From an uncultured Parafilimonas sp. (GTDB lineage Bacteria; Bacteroidota; Bacteroidia; Chitinophagales; Chitinophagaceae), in NCBI GenBank assembly GCA_937892395.1, contig CALAGJ010000082.1:1-22252 (forward strand): a stretch of DNA of 22,252 nucleotides. Reading direction: 5' to 3'. The notes beneath the pieces were generated by a model. It was given only the letters and a program-made list of their open reading frames with translations, was not told the origin of the DNA and did no database searches. Positions 15,371 to 22,252 of the stretch are shown piece by piece (the stretch's first letter is position 1; the number at the start of each line of letters is the position of its first letter). Position numbers and translations under genes: made by a program.

Positions 15371-16083
15371 GTTTTATACCCGGTAGGCAGCAAATTATCC
15401 TTACCAGTAATAGAGATGAAAAATCTCTAAGGCCAAGAGCAATTCCACCCGCACAGTATGGCAGTTTAATGTATCCAAAAGATAGTGCAAAAGGTGGTAC
15501 ATGGGCTGTTGTGCATGCAAATGGTAAAACCTGTATATTGCTAAATGGAGGTTTTGTAAAACATGAACCTCAACCGCACCATACAAAAAGCCGTGGACTT
15601 GTGCTACTAGAAATAATGGATGCTTCTGAACCACTCAAGGCTTTTGTAGATGCAGATCTGCTCAACACGGAGCCATTTACTTTGATAATGCTACAGCAAA
15701 ATCAATTGGTAGAATGTAGATGGGACGGAGAGCGGAAACATTGTGCGTATCCTGATATGGAGCAGCCACATATATGGTCATCGGCTACACTGTATGACGC
15801 AATTGTATCTGAGAAAAGAAAGCAATGGTTTTATGAGTGGTTAGAAAAAAATCCAAACCCATCTCCTGATGAGGTATTTCAGTTTCACTTGTTTGGAGGA
15901 AATGGAGATACCTATAATGATTTTAGAATGAATAGAGATGGTAAAATACTTACGGTAAGTGTAACTCAAATAGTGCACACAAAGGAGCATGCATTTATTA
16001 AATATCACGATTTGCAGGACAATAGTTATTATACAAATACATTATCATTTCAAACTGCTACTACTCCTATAGTGCATGCTTAA
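15358..16083 (+). CDS. NRDE family (TANGO2-like) protein
   Basis: This 241-residue protein begins MCTVSFIPGRQQIILTSNRDE, with the invariant Cys2 and the NRDE motif (18-21) that name the family. Further conserved blocks are GGTWAVVHANGKTCILLNGG and SRGLVLLEIM in the first third, and FQFHLFGGNGDTYNDFRMN near the end. The fold resembles Ntn-hydrolases, with Cys2 as potential nucleophile, but no bacterial reaction is firmly established to my knowledge. Its eukaryotic relative TANGO2 has been linked to lipid and heme handling. It overlaps the DinB gene by 13 bp and the ATP-grasp gene by 8 bp, so all three are probably made together. Confidence 0.9.
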   Translation: MCTVSFIPGRQQIILTSNRDEKSLRPRAIPPAQYGSLMYPKDSAKGGTWAVVHANGKTCILLNGGFVKHEPQPHHTKSRGLVLLEIMDASEPLKAFVDADLLNTEPFTLIMLQQNQLVECRWDGERKHCAYPDMEQPHIWSSATLYDAIVSEKRKQWFYEWLEKNPNPSPDEVFQFHLFGGNGDTYNDFRMNRDGKILTVSVTQIVHTKEHAFIKYHDLQDNSYYTNTLSFQTATTPIVHA

Positions 16084-17137
16084 TAAAGTATTTAATCACC
16101 CTTTTTTTATTCGATTATTACATTGGGAATATTGGCCCTTTCATGTGGTGTATGGCCCATTATATCCTATATGGTTTTGGTATTGCTTAAAAGCAAGGGC
16201 TGTGTTTTTTTTTAATACTTCCAATCCCCTGATCGAAAATGGCGGATTTTTAATGGAGAGTAAAAAAGCCATTTATGATATTATGCCAAAGGAGTATTAT
16301 CCAACGACATTATTTTTTGAAAAAAACAGCATACCGCAGGAGGTTTTAGCACAAATAAAACTGAACGAGATCCATTATCCAATTATTGCAAAACCAAATA
16401 TTGGCATGCAAGGCATGAGTGTAAAAAGGATTAAAGATGATGAAACGCTAATAGCCTATATAGAACAGAGTAAAGTTGATTTTTTGATACAGGATTATGT
16501 ATCATTTGAAGAGGAGATAGGGATATTTTTTTGTAAAATACCTGGTGAGGACAAAGGAAAAATTACAGGTATAGTGGGCAAAGAATTTTTAACCGTAACC
16601 GGTGATGGAGTTAGTAATATTGAGTCCTTACTATCAGCAGAAAAAAGATTCAAATTGCAATTGCCTGTCTTGAAAAAATCTTTTCCAGACTTAATGTATG
16701 AAGTACCTTCTTTGGGTGAAAAAAAGGAAATAGTGCCTTATGGCAATCATGCAAGGGGTTCAAAGTTTATTGATATATCGCATCAAGCAGATGAAGCACT
16801 TCATGATGCAATAAATGAAATGTGCAATCGCCTGCCTGAATTCTATTTTGGCAGAATTGATCTACGCTACAAGGATTTGGATTCATTAAAACAATTAAAG
16901 GATTTTTCCATCATAGAATTAAATGGTGCAGGTAGTGAACCCACTCATATTTATGACCCAAAACATAGTATCTTTTTTGCTTGGAAAGAAATCGTAAGAC
17001 ATTGGCAATATCTTTCAACTATAAGCATCATGAACCATAAAAGATTGAATATGCCCTACATGACATTTAAAGAAGGAAAAACTATGCTCAAAGCCAACGC
17101 TGCTTACGTAAAAGAAATAAGTGGGAGGGGCTTATAA
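16076..17137 (+). CDS. ATP-grasp ligase (D-Ala-D-Ala ligase / cyanophycin synthetase-like fold)
   Basis: This 353-residue protein is predicted to activate a carboxylate with ATP and join it to an amine. The first 50 residues are rich in aromatics (HWEYWPFHVVYGPLYPIWFW) and may bind the membrane or a partner. ATP-grasp elements follow: IIAKPNIGMQG (103-113) with the ATP-lysine, QDYVSFEEEIGIFF (139-152), VTGDGVSNI (174-182, as in cyanophycin synthetase), GNHARGSKF (223-231), FGRIDLRY (258-265) and IIELNGAGSEPTHIYD (279-294) with metal ligands E281 and N283. Catalytic residues look intact. It is translationally coupled to the NRDE gene. The substrates cannot be inferred; true cell-wall D-Ala ligase is unlikely given the N-terminus and context. 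Confidence 0.85.
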   Translation: MLNKVFNHPFFIRLLHWEYWPFHVVYGPLYPIWFWYCLKARAVFFFNTSNPLIENGGFLMESKKAIYDIMPKEYYPTTLFFEKNSIPQEVLAQIKLNEIHYPIIAKPNIGMQGMSVKRIKDDETLIAYIEQSKVDFLIQDYVSFEEEIGIFFCKIPGEDKGKITGIVGKEFLTVTGDGVSNIESLLSAEKRFKLQLPVLKKSFPDLMYEVPSLGEKKEIVPYGNHARGSKFIDISHQADEALHDAINEMCNRLPEFYFGRIDLRYKDLDSLKQLKDFSIIELNGAGSEPTHIYDPKHSIFFAWKEIVRHWQYLSTISIMNHKRLNMPYMTFKEGKTMLKANAAYVKEISGRGL

Positions 17138-17246
17138 AGCGAAAGCATTAGATTTATAAAACTACCGCTACAGCCTGTATTCTTATAAAACCAATGCTTC
17201 CAAAGGTGGCACATGCAATCAATTATTTAGATTTCTCTGTGCTCAA

Positions 17247-17449
17247 TTGTGGGATAAAGGTAAGGAGTTGCCAAACAATTCACCAAATTTCTGAACAGTT
17301 TTTTTTTCACATGCTGGATACTTGTATTTATAGGTGATATACTACATGAAATTTATGTAAATAATCTGTTTTATTTTGATGTTTCAGATAAATAGAAAAG
17401 TGAAAATATTTCTGACTTGCGTTTTGGTAATTTTAACTTTATCCCACAA
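17247..17449. repeat. 17-bp inverted repeats flanking 169 bp: candidate invertible promoter
   Basis: The left arm 17247-17263 (TTGTGGGATAAAGGTAA) and the reverse complement of the right arm 17433-17449 (TTGTGGGATAAAGTTAA) agree at 16 of 17 positions, the outer 13 perfectly. Each arm carries an outward-facing -7-like box: TAACTTTA on the plus strand in the right arm and TACCTTTA on the minus strand in the left arm. Inside, TTTG on the minus strand (17284-17287) lies 21 bp from the left box. Inversion would place that TTTG-N21-TACCTTTA pair in front of the receptor gene. No recombinase is encoded in the window. Confidence 0.6.
17411..17441 (+). promoter_or_regulatory. Candidate promoter of the outer-membrane receptor in the present orientation
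   Basis: TCTG (17411-17414), 19 bp, then TAACTTTA (17434-17441) each differ by one base from the TTTG and TAnnTTTG boxes. The leader to the ATG at 17473 would be about 25 nt. The -7 box overlaps the right inverted-repeat arm. Confidence 0.35.
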
Positions 17450-17472
17450 CGAAATGCTTTTCTTTGGCTCAC

Positions 17473-19863
17473 ATGAATTGCTTAAAATTTCTTTTAATTC
17501 TTATAGCTTGTAGCCTACAACTTTATTCAAATGCACAGCAGCAGGAAATAATAATAAAATGTATAACAGACAATAATGCACCCGTTGCATCTGTTACAAT
17601 AAACCTTAGTTGGCGTGAAGATTCTACAAAAAAATATAATGCTGTTACGGATAGTTTGGGTAAAGTCATTGTTGCTGTAAAAGATGCGGGGCAGTATCTA
17701 TTGACTGCTACATCCATATCATACGAACCACTTCAAAAGCTTATCATTACTGGAAAAAAAGAATTTTTATTTGCACTTACACCTTCAAAAAATACTTTAG
17801 AAACAGTAACCGTTTCCAGCAAAAGGCCTTTGATGCGTCAGGAGGAGGATAAAACAATTATAGAGCCGGAGAATATTGCGGCAGCAAGTACAAATGCTTA
17901 TGAAATATTGGAAAAAACACCGGGTCTTTTTACCGATCAGGATGGAAATATTTATATAGCCAGTACATCACCGGCTACCATTCTAATCAATGGACGAGAA
18001 ATGAAAATGAGTGCAGCAGATATTGCCACAATGCTCAAAAATCTGCCACCTACTGCTATTGCAAGAATGGAAGTATTGCGTACACCATCTGCAAAATATG
18101 ATGCCTCTGGTAGTGGTGGTGTAGTAAATATAATATTGAAGAAGGGAGTTAAAATTGGTTTTACTGGAAGTGCATCTTTGGGTATGAATCAAGGACGATA
18201 TGGCAACCAATTTTCAAATATCAATCTCAACAATAATAATGGTGCTACTACCAGCTATATTAACCTCTCTGTGTCTCACCGTAAAACGTATGATGAAATA
18301 AATACTTCACGGGTATTTGCAGCTGATACTTTATTACAACAAAATGCACTTACAGTTTACCCCGGTATTAACTACTATGTAGGCGGTGGTATTACTTATG
18401 AATGGAGTAGCAAATGGCAGATAAGTTATGATGCACGTATTACTTACAATACATTTGAAAACCTTACTAAGAATATAAATTCCATCAGAAAACAAGCAGA
18501 TGATTTTATTTTATCAAACAATGAAAACAATGTTTCTAATGATGGTCATACCTTCAATATCAACAATAGTGTGAATCTGAAAAATAAGATAGACAGCTTG
18601 GGTAGTGAATGGACAACTGATTTTACTTATAACTTCAATAAGGGAAGCACAGAGCAGTTGTATAATACTTTATTTCAACTACCTGCATTGCCTGAGCAGT
18701 CAGGCAATGGAATTATACGGAATGATAGACATTTTGGAGCAGCACAAACAGACCTTAAACTAAAATTTAAACATAAATACACACTTGAGGCTGGTTTGAA
18801 ATCGACTGTACAACAGTTTAAAAATAGAACCAATTATTCATTATTAAAAGAGAGTATTTTGGTTACAGATGAATTTAGAACATCTTCTTTCAATTATGAT
18901 GAAAATATAAATGCAGCCTATATACAAGGTACAAAAACAATAGATGATATTATCATTAAAGCTGGGCTAAGAGCAGAGAATACAAATATGAGGGGCAATC
19001 AGTTAGTGCCATTGGATACAAATTTTAATATTCATCGTACCGATTTATTTCCTTATATATATTTAAGTAAAAAGGTAATGAAAATAGCAGGTTATGAAAT
19101 TAGGGGATACCTTGTATATAGAAGAAGCATTACAAGACCGGTATATGATTATCTGAATCCTTTTCCACGTTTTATAGATGCCTATTTATTTGAAACGGGC
19201 AATCCACTACTTCGTCCTCAGTTTACCCAAAATTTTGAAGCAAATATTAGCTTTGATGAAACACCACTTTTGGCAGTGGGGATCAACAATACCAGTGATA
19301 TCTTTACTAATGTTATATACCAGGCAGATTCAAATGCAACAGTGGCCTATCGCACATGGGATAATTTAGGTACAAATAAGGAAACATATCTCCGAGTATT
19401 GGGTGCCATTCCGCCAGGCGGAAAATATTTCTTTGTAATTGGTGCACAATACAATCATAATAATTACAAAGGACTGTATGAAAACAAGCCACTTGCATTT
19501 CAGCGAGGATCTTGGTCTTTATTTACCTACCACACTTTAAAACTTGGAAGTTTATCAGTGGCCAGTTTGAGTGGATTTGTAAGATTTAATGGACAGTTGC
19601 AATTTTATGAACTGGGAAATTTTGGCCAGTTGAATTTGAGTATCAATCGTCAGTTTATGCAGAAGAAACTTACGATTACACTTAATGTGACAGACCTGTT
19701 TTTTACAAATAACAATACCTTTACCCTTCAGCAAGGAACTATCAATGCATTTGGCAACAGATTGTCGGATACCAAAAGATTTGGCGTCAATTTGAGATAT
19801 AATTTTGGATTGAATAAGAAGGAAGAAAAAAAGAATATGTTTGGAGCTGGAGAAGGGGAATGA
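17473..19863 (+). CDS. Outer-membrane beta-barrel receptor (TonB-dependent receptor-like, OMP_b-brl_3 type)
   Basis: This 796-residue outer-membrane protein starts with a signal peptide (MNCLKFLLILIACSLQLYSNA, cleavage near 21). A carboxypeptidase-regulatory-like beta-sandwich (about 26-103) follows, then a plug domain (about 110-225). The plug has AYEILEKTPGLFTDQDGNIYI, ATILINGREM, IARMEVLRTPSAKYDASGSGGVVNIILKKG. The rest (about 226-796) is a barrel with alternating aromatic strands; FEANISFDETPLLAVGI and the NLRYNFGL terminal strand fit the family. Ligands for this family are mostly unassigned and no substrate-binding lipoprotein of SusD type is adjacent. The frame extends to a TTG at 17464, but the ATG at 17473 begins a proper signal peptide. 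Expression may be phase-variable through the inverted repeat just upstream. Confidence 0.92.
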   Translation: MNCLKFLLILIACSLQLYSNAQQQEIIIKCITDNNAPVASVTINLSWREDSTKKYNAVTDSLGKVIVAVKDAGQYLLTATSISYEPLQKLIITGKKEFLFALTPSKNTLETVTVSSKRPLMRQEEDKTIIEPENIAAASTNAYEILEKTPGLFTDQDGNIYIASTSPATILINGREMKMSAADIATMLKNLPPTAIARMEVLRTPSAKYDASGSGGVVNIILKKGVKIGFTGSASLGMNQGRYGNQFSNINLNNNNGATTSYINLSVSHRKTYDEINTSRVFAADTLLQQNALTVYPGINYYVGGGITYEWSSKWQISYDARITYNTFENLTKNINSIRKQADDFILSNNENNVSNDGHTFNINNSVNLKNKIDSLGSEWTTDFTYNFNKGSTEQLYNTLFQLPALPEQSGNGIIRNDRHFGAAQTDLKLKFKHKYTLEAGLKSTVQQFKNRTNYSLLKESILVTDEFRTSSFNYDENINAAYIQGTKTIDDIIIKAGLRAENTNMRGNQLVPLDTNFNIHRTDLFPYIYLSKKVMKIAGYEIRGYLVYRRSITRPVYDYLNPFPRFIDAYLFETGNPLLRPQFTQNFEANISFDETPLLAVGINNTSDIFTNVIYQADSNATVAYRTWDNLGTNKETYLRVLGAIPPGGKYFFVIGAQYNHNNYKGLYENKPLAFQRGSWSLFTYHTLKLGSLSVASLSGFVRFNGQLQFYELGNFGQLNLSINRQFMQKKLTITLNVTDLFFTNNNTFTLQQGTINAFGNRLSDTKRFGVNLRYNFGLNKKEEKKNMFGAGEGE

Positions 19864-19988
19864 TTGTTTTATTGAAATGGACAATATTCCAAAATGCAGC
19901 ACGTTTTTAGAACACTATTCCGTTGAATATTTTTTCAATGCTGTTCCTTTTAGAAACATGATAAGGAAATAAAATTAATTTTAGCGAA

Positions 19989-20516
19989 ATGAATACGCCA
20001 GTCAAATACATCCTTTTCTTCATGCTGTCTTTTATTGTTTTTTATGCTTGCTCAAAGAATGATACAGGGCCGGAGTATTTTGTTTCTATTAGAACAGATA
20101 GTGGGCTTCTAACTTTTGATGGGGTGGGGGATTACGGCATAGATACAGAGGATAGCAGTTATTTTAAATTATTGATAAACGGTAAACAACCCCAGTCATT
20201 CTATTCTTTTGATATACTCATCAGAAAAAAAGACTCAATCCCTTTGGATATAGGATTATATAAAACGAATAGCCTCGATTATGAAATGGTTGTGTCTTAT
20301 ACCCGACCTGATAGTTCAAATAATCTTGAATATTTTCATAGTATAGAAAATGTACCAAACAGAGAGCCTTCGCTATATACAGCAAAGATTTCAAAAATTA
20401 CAGATGAGACCATCGAAGGAGAATTCTTTGGTAACTATCTTACAAAAGTTGGTACTATCGATTCCAGTCTTGTAGCCATACCCGAAGGTAATTTTAGAGT
20501 AAAAAGATTTAGGTAA
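19989..20516 (+). CDS. Small lipoprotein of unknown function
   Basis: This 175-residue protein has a short hydrophobic signal (YILFFMLSFIVFYAC) and a lipobox Cys at residue 21, followed by SKND. The mature part is predicted beta-rich, ending in ITDETIEGEFFGNYL and a IPEGNFRVKRF tail. That pattern is seen in many uncharacterised Bacteroidota lipoproteins whose C-terminal strand closes a small beta-sandwich. It lies 125 bp after the receptor on the same strand and could be co-expressed, but no shared promoter evidence is visible. I do not recognise a specific family. Confidence 0.8.
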   Translation: MNTPVKYILFFMLSFIVFYACSKNDTGPEYFVSIRTDSGLLTFDGVGDYGIDTEDSSYFKLLINGKQPQSFYSFDILIRKKDSIPLDIGLYKTNSLDYEMVVSYTRPDSSNNLEYFHSIENVPNREPSLYTAKISKITDETIEGEFFGNYLTKVGTIDSSLVAIPEGNFRVKRFR

Positions 20517-20805
20517 AAGAGCGGTTACCTTCCCGAAGCAATTTACTAAACATCTATATTTCAATTTGTTTTTTCTGAAAAGTTGTATAGAACACATATA
20601 AGTGATTGAACCAATATTTTGCTATTGACTCCGAAAACATAAGCCGATATGAAATATAGTCAAATAGGTGAGGCTAATTTTTGGCTAAATAAATAGTGAA
20701 CAATTTGAATTACATTTGAAAGTGCTGTAAATGAATACATTTCATTCCTCTAAAAACCTTTTTTCTGCAAAACCTGCATTCAATCATTTTCAATAGTTTA
20801 TAACA
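20517..20805. other. Intergenic region between convergent lipoprotein genes
   Basis: I see no gene. A perfect TACATTTG -7-like sequence (20711-20718, plus strand) and a GGCTAA direct repeat (20672-20688) have nothing downstream for them to serve, and no clear bidirectional terminator hairpin is present. Confidence 0.4.
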
Positions 20806-22143
20806 TTACTTTAAGTTTTGCAACCTACGGCTTAGTTCAATACCTGTAGATCTTAGACTGTAGCTAAACTGTATGCCATTGCCTGGAAAAGTATTATGAA
20901 AGCCTTTTGATCTATAAAAATCTCCGCTATCTGCGTCATAAAAAATTGCGATATTATTTGCTAAGTATGGGTGCTCAATCATTTTATTGAAAACTTGTGT
21001 AAACAGGGGTATAGAGTATGTGATTATATACATTTCATTTGTTATTAAGAGTTTATTCGGCATTCGATCATGATAGTATAACATCGCTAAGTCAAGTACT
21101 CCTTCTGCTATACTGTCTGGAGATATTCCAAAATCGGCAGGAGTGCCTCCTTCTAAATCCTCGCTCCAACCTCTCATAGGAGAAGGTTCATTCCAATGAT
21201 AGTTTACATACTTCATTGGTATTTCATTCATTTTTTCTGTGATATATACGTTCATTTTAGTCCTTACATCTGCAAATCTTGGTATTACAGTTTTGTCAAT
21301 TTGGTCATATTGGTAAGGGGAAAAAGCATTCGTTCCAAAATACTCCGCCAATGCTTTCTCATCTTTATCATCACGTAGCCATTTCCACACTGTATAGCAC
21401 ATATCCCTTGGTAAAAATCCACCATTTGTTGCATCCACACCTACTTTGCCATCCCACCATACATAGCTATTACAAGTTTGAACAGCTGCTGCTAATTGGT
21501 CGATGTATTTTTGGATATCCCTATACATGTTTTCATCAGTAGATACATCAATCTGGTATTGAGTGGGATTGAACTCCTCATTTTCTACTACAATAATATA
21601 CGGCCTATACCTATTGGCATTCATGCTATCAAGTACTTCCGTTAAAAAAGGAATGTACTCTGCTGGTGTTGCAAATTCTTCAGGGGTAGAAAAATCACTT
21701 TCATGGTAGTTTATATTTACTACACCACCAAGATTTGCGTCTCTTGATGCAAGACAATAATCTAAAAAGGACTTTTTCCCTTCACCACCATTATCCCATA
21801 AATCTTTGTTGATATTTAGTCTGATATATCTTGAGTTCATACGCTTTGCACAAGCTATAGCAGAATCTCTTCTAAGTGTTTCTAAGACCCTAAAATTCGT
21901 CATGTCTTCAATTGCATCTGTAGGGCCTGTTTTGCCAATATAAAGACCAAAAGTATTGATATCAGAATAAAATCTGGTCAGCGATGTATCAAAGTCAACT
22001 ACAGTACCAATGGTATCATCATCAATGGGATTGTCATCAATGACAGAAATGTTGTTCTCTATCTTTTTTTGACAGCTGAATATGATTAATGAAATGAATA
22101 CCATGTACAGCAGCAGCAAACGAAATTTTTGAGAGAAAAACAT
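20806..22143 (-). CDS. Lipoprotein with a TIM-barrel, glycoside-hydrolase-like domain
   Basis: This 445-residue exported lipoprotein has a signal ending at Cys24 (IIFSC) followed by an acidic, Asp-rich linker to about 53. The rest has the strand-helix rhythm of a (beta/alpha)8 barrel: SRYIRLNIN (104-112), GGVVNINYHES (139-149), PYIIVVENEEFN (181-192), MKYVNYHWNEPSP (310-322) and KLLITNEMYIITY (364-376). E189 at the end of a strand after Asn, and E370 in LLITNE, sit where clan GH-A enzymes carry their acid/base and nucleophile. This suggests a retaining glycosidase, but no known GH family is recognised and the assignment is inference. It is convergent with the preceding lipoprotein and close to the window end. 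Confidence 0.65.
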   Translation of the reverse strand: MFFSQKFRLLLLYMVFISLIIFSCQKKIENNISVIDDNPIDDDTIGTVVDFDTSLTRFYSDINTFGLYIGKTGPTDAIEDMTNFRVLETLRRDSAIACAKRMNSRYIRLNINKDLWDNGGEGKKSFLDYCLASRDANLGGVVNINYHESDFSTPEEFATPAEYIPFLTEVLDSMNANRYRPYIIVVENEEFNPTQYQIDVSTDENMYRDIQKYIDQLAAAVQTCNSYVWWDGKVGVDATNGGFLPRDMCYTVWKWLRDDKDEKALAEYFGTNAFSPYQYDQIDKTVIPRFADVRTKMNVYITEKMNEIPMKYVNYHWNEPSPMRGWSEDLEGGTPADFGISPDSIAEGVLDLAMLYYHDRMPNKLLITNEMYIITYSIPLFTQVFNKMIEHPYLANNIAIFYDADSGDFYRSKGFHNTFPGNGIQFSYSLRSTGIELSRRLQNLK

Positions 22144-22252
22144 ATAATTGATTATGATATTTTGTAGTAAATATTAATGTAATAGGCAGCACCTAAAATT
22201 TTATCGCAGCACTTTTAAATTTTCAATAAGTACAATTCCATTATCTCTTATA

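Larger units (their letters stand above)
17138..17463. other. Non-coding interval containing the inverted-repeat element upstream of the outer-membrane receptor
   Basis: The 326 bp hold no gene. The first 109 bp are featureless. The remainder is taken up by two inverted arms (17247-17263 and 17433-17449) and their 169-bp interior, annotated separately, which reach to within 24 bp of the receptor ATG. Confidence 0.7.

Noticed and set aside
20711..20718. Perfect TACATTTG box between convergent genes
   Set aside because: There is no -33 box at the right spacing and no gene or structured RNA downstream on that strand.

Overview
The window looks like the chromosome of an AT-rich member of Bacteroidota, probably close to the Chitinophagales/Sphingobacteriales. 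Supporting signs are an OMP_b-brl_3-type outer-membrane receptor, a macroglobulin/TonB-plug protein of a kind common in this phylum, Bacteroidota-type lipoproteins, and recurrent promoter boxes of the form TAnnTTTG or TAnnTTCG without strong Shine-Dalgarno sequences. It reads as a mix of housekeeping and cell-envelope genes, with no phage, transposase, CRISPR array, rRNA or tRNA that I could recognise.

Layout: 35-3274 (minus) holds an exporter-type ABC half-transporter followed closely by mnmE (tRNA wobble-U modification). 3406-4161 (minus) is a secreted subclass B1 metallo-beta-lactamase with all six zinc ligands. 4434-6248 (plus) is the translational GTPase typA/bipA. 6.4-7.5 kb (plus) has a decayed alpha/beta-hydrolase remnant and a multi-pass DUF2306-like membrane protein. 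7.5-7.98 kb is non-coding, with a cluster of dyads and a promoter ahead of the 806-residue MG2/plug protein (7976-10396). 10.65-11.5 kb (minus) holds two damaged genes: a small membrane protein with a probable 1-base frameshift, and a SET-domain methyltransferase split over three frames. 11.56-12.97 kb (minus) is the scoAB pair for ketone-body/acetoacetate activation.

Divergent from scoA is an AAA+ ATPase (13262-14626) of the type found in extracellular contractile injection system loci, here without any injection-system neighbours. It is followed by three overlapping, co-directional genes (14870-17137): a DinB-fold protein, an NRDE/TANGO2 protein and an ATP-grasp ligase. Next come an outer-membrane beta-barrel receptor (17473-19863), a small lipoprotein (19989-20516) and, convergently, a TIM-barrel, glycoside-hydrolase-like lipoprotein (20806-22143).

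The most notable unexplained structure is a pair of 17-bp inverted repeats (16/17 matching) enclosing 169 bp directly upstream of the outer-membrane receptor. Its size, position and the promoter-like boxes in both arms resemble the phase-variable invertible promoters of Bacteroidota. No recombinase is in the window, and inversion is inferred only. Second in interest are the broken SET gene, the orphan injection-system-type ATPase, and the DinB-NRDE-ATP-grasp operon, whose joint chemistry is not known to me.
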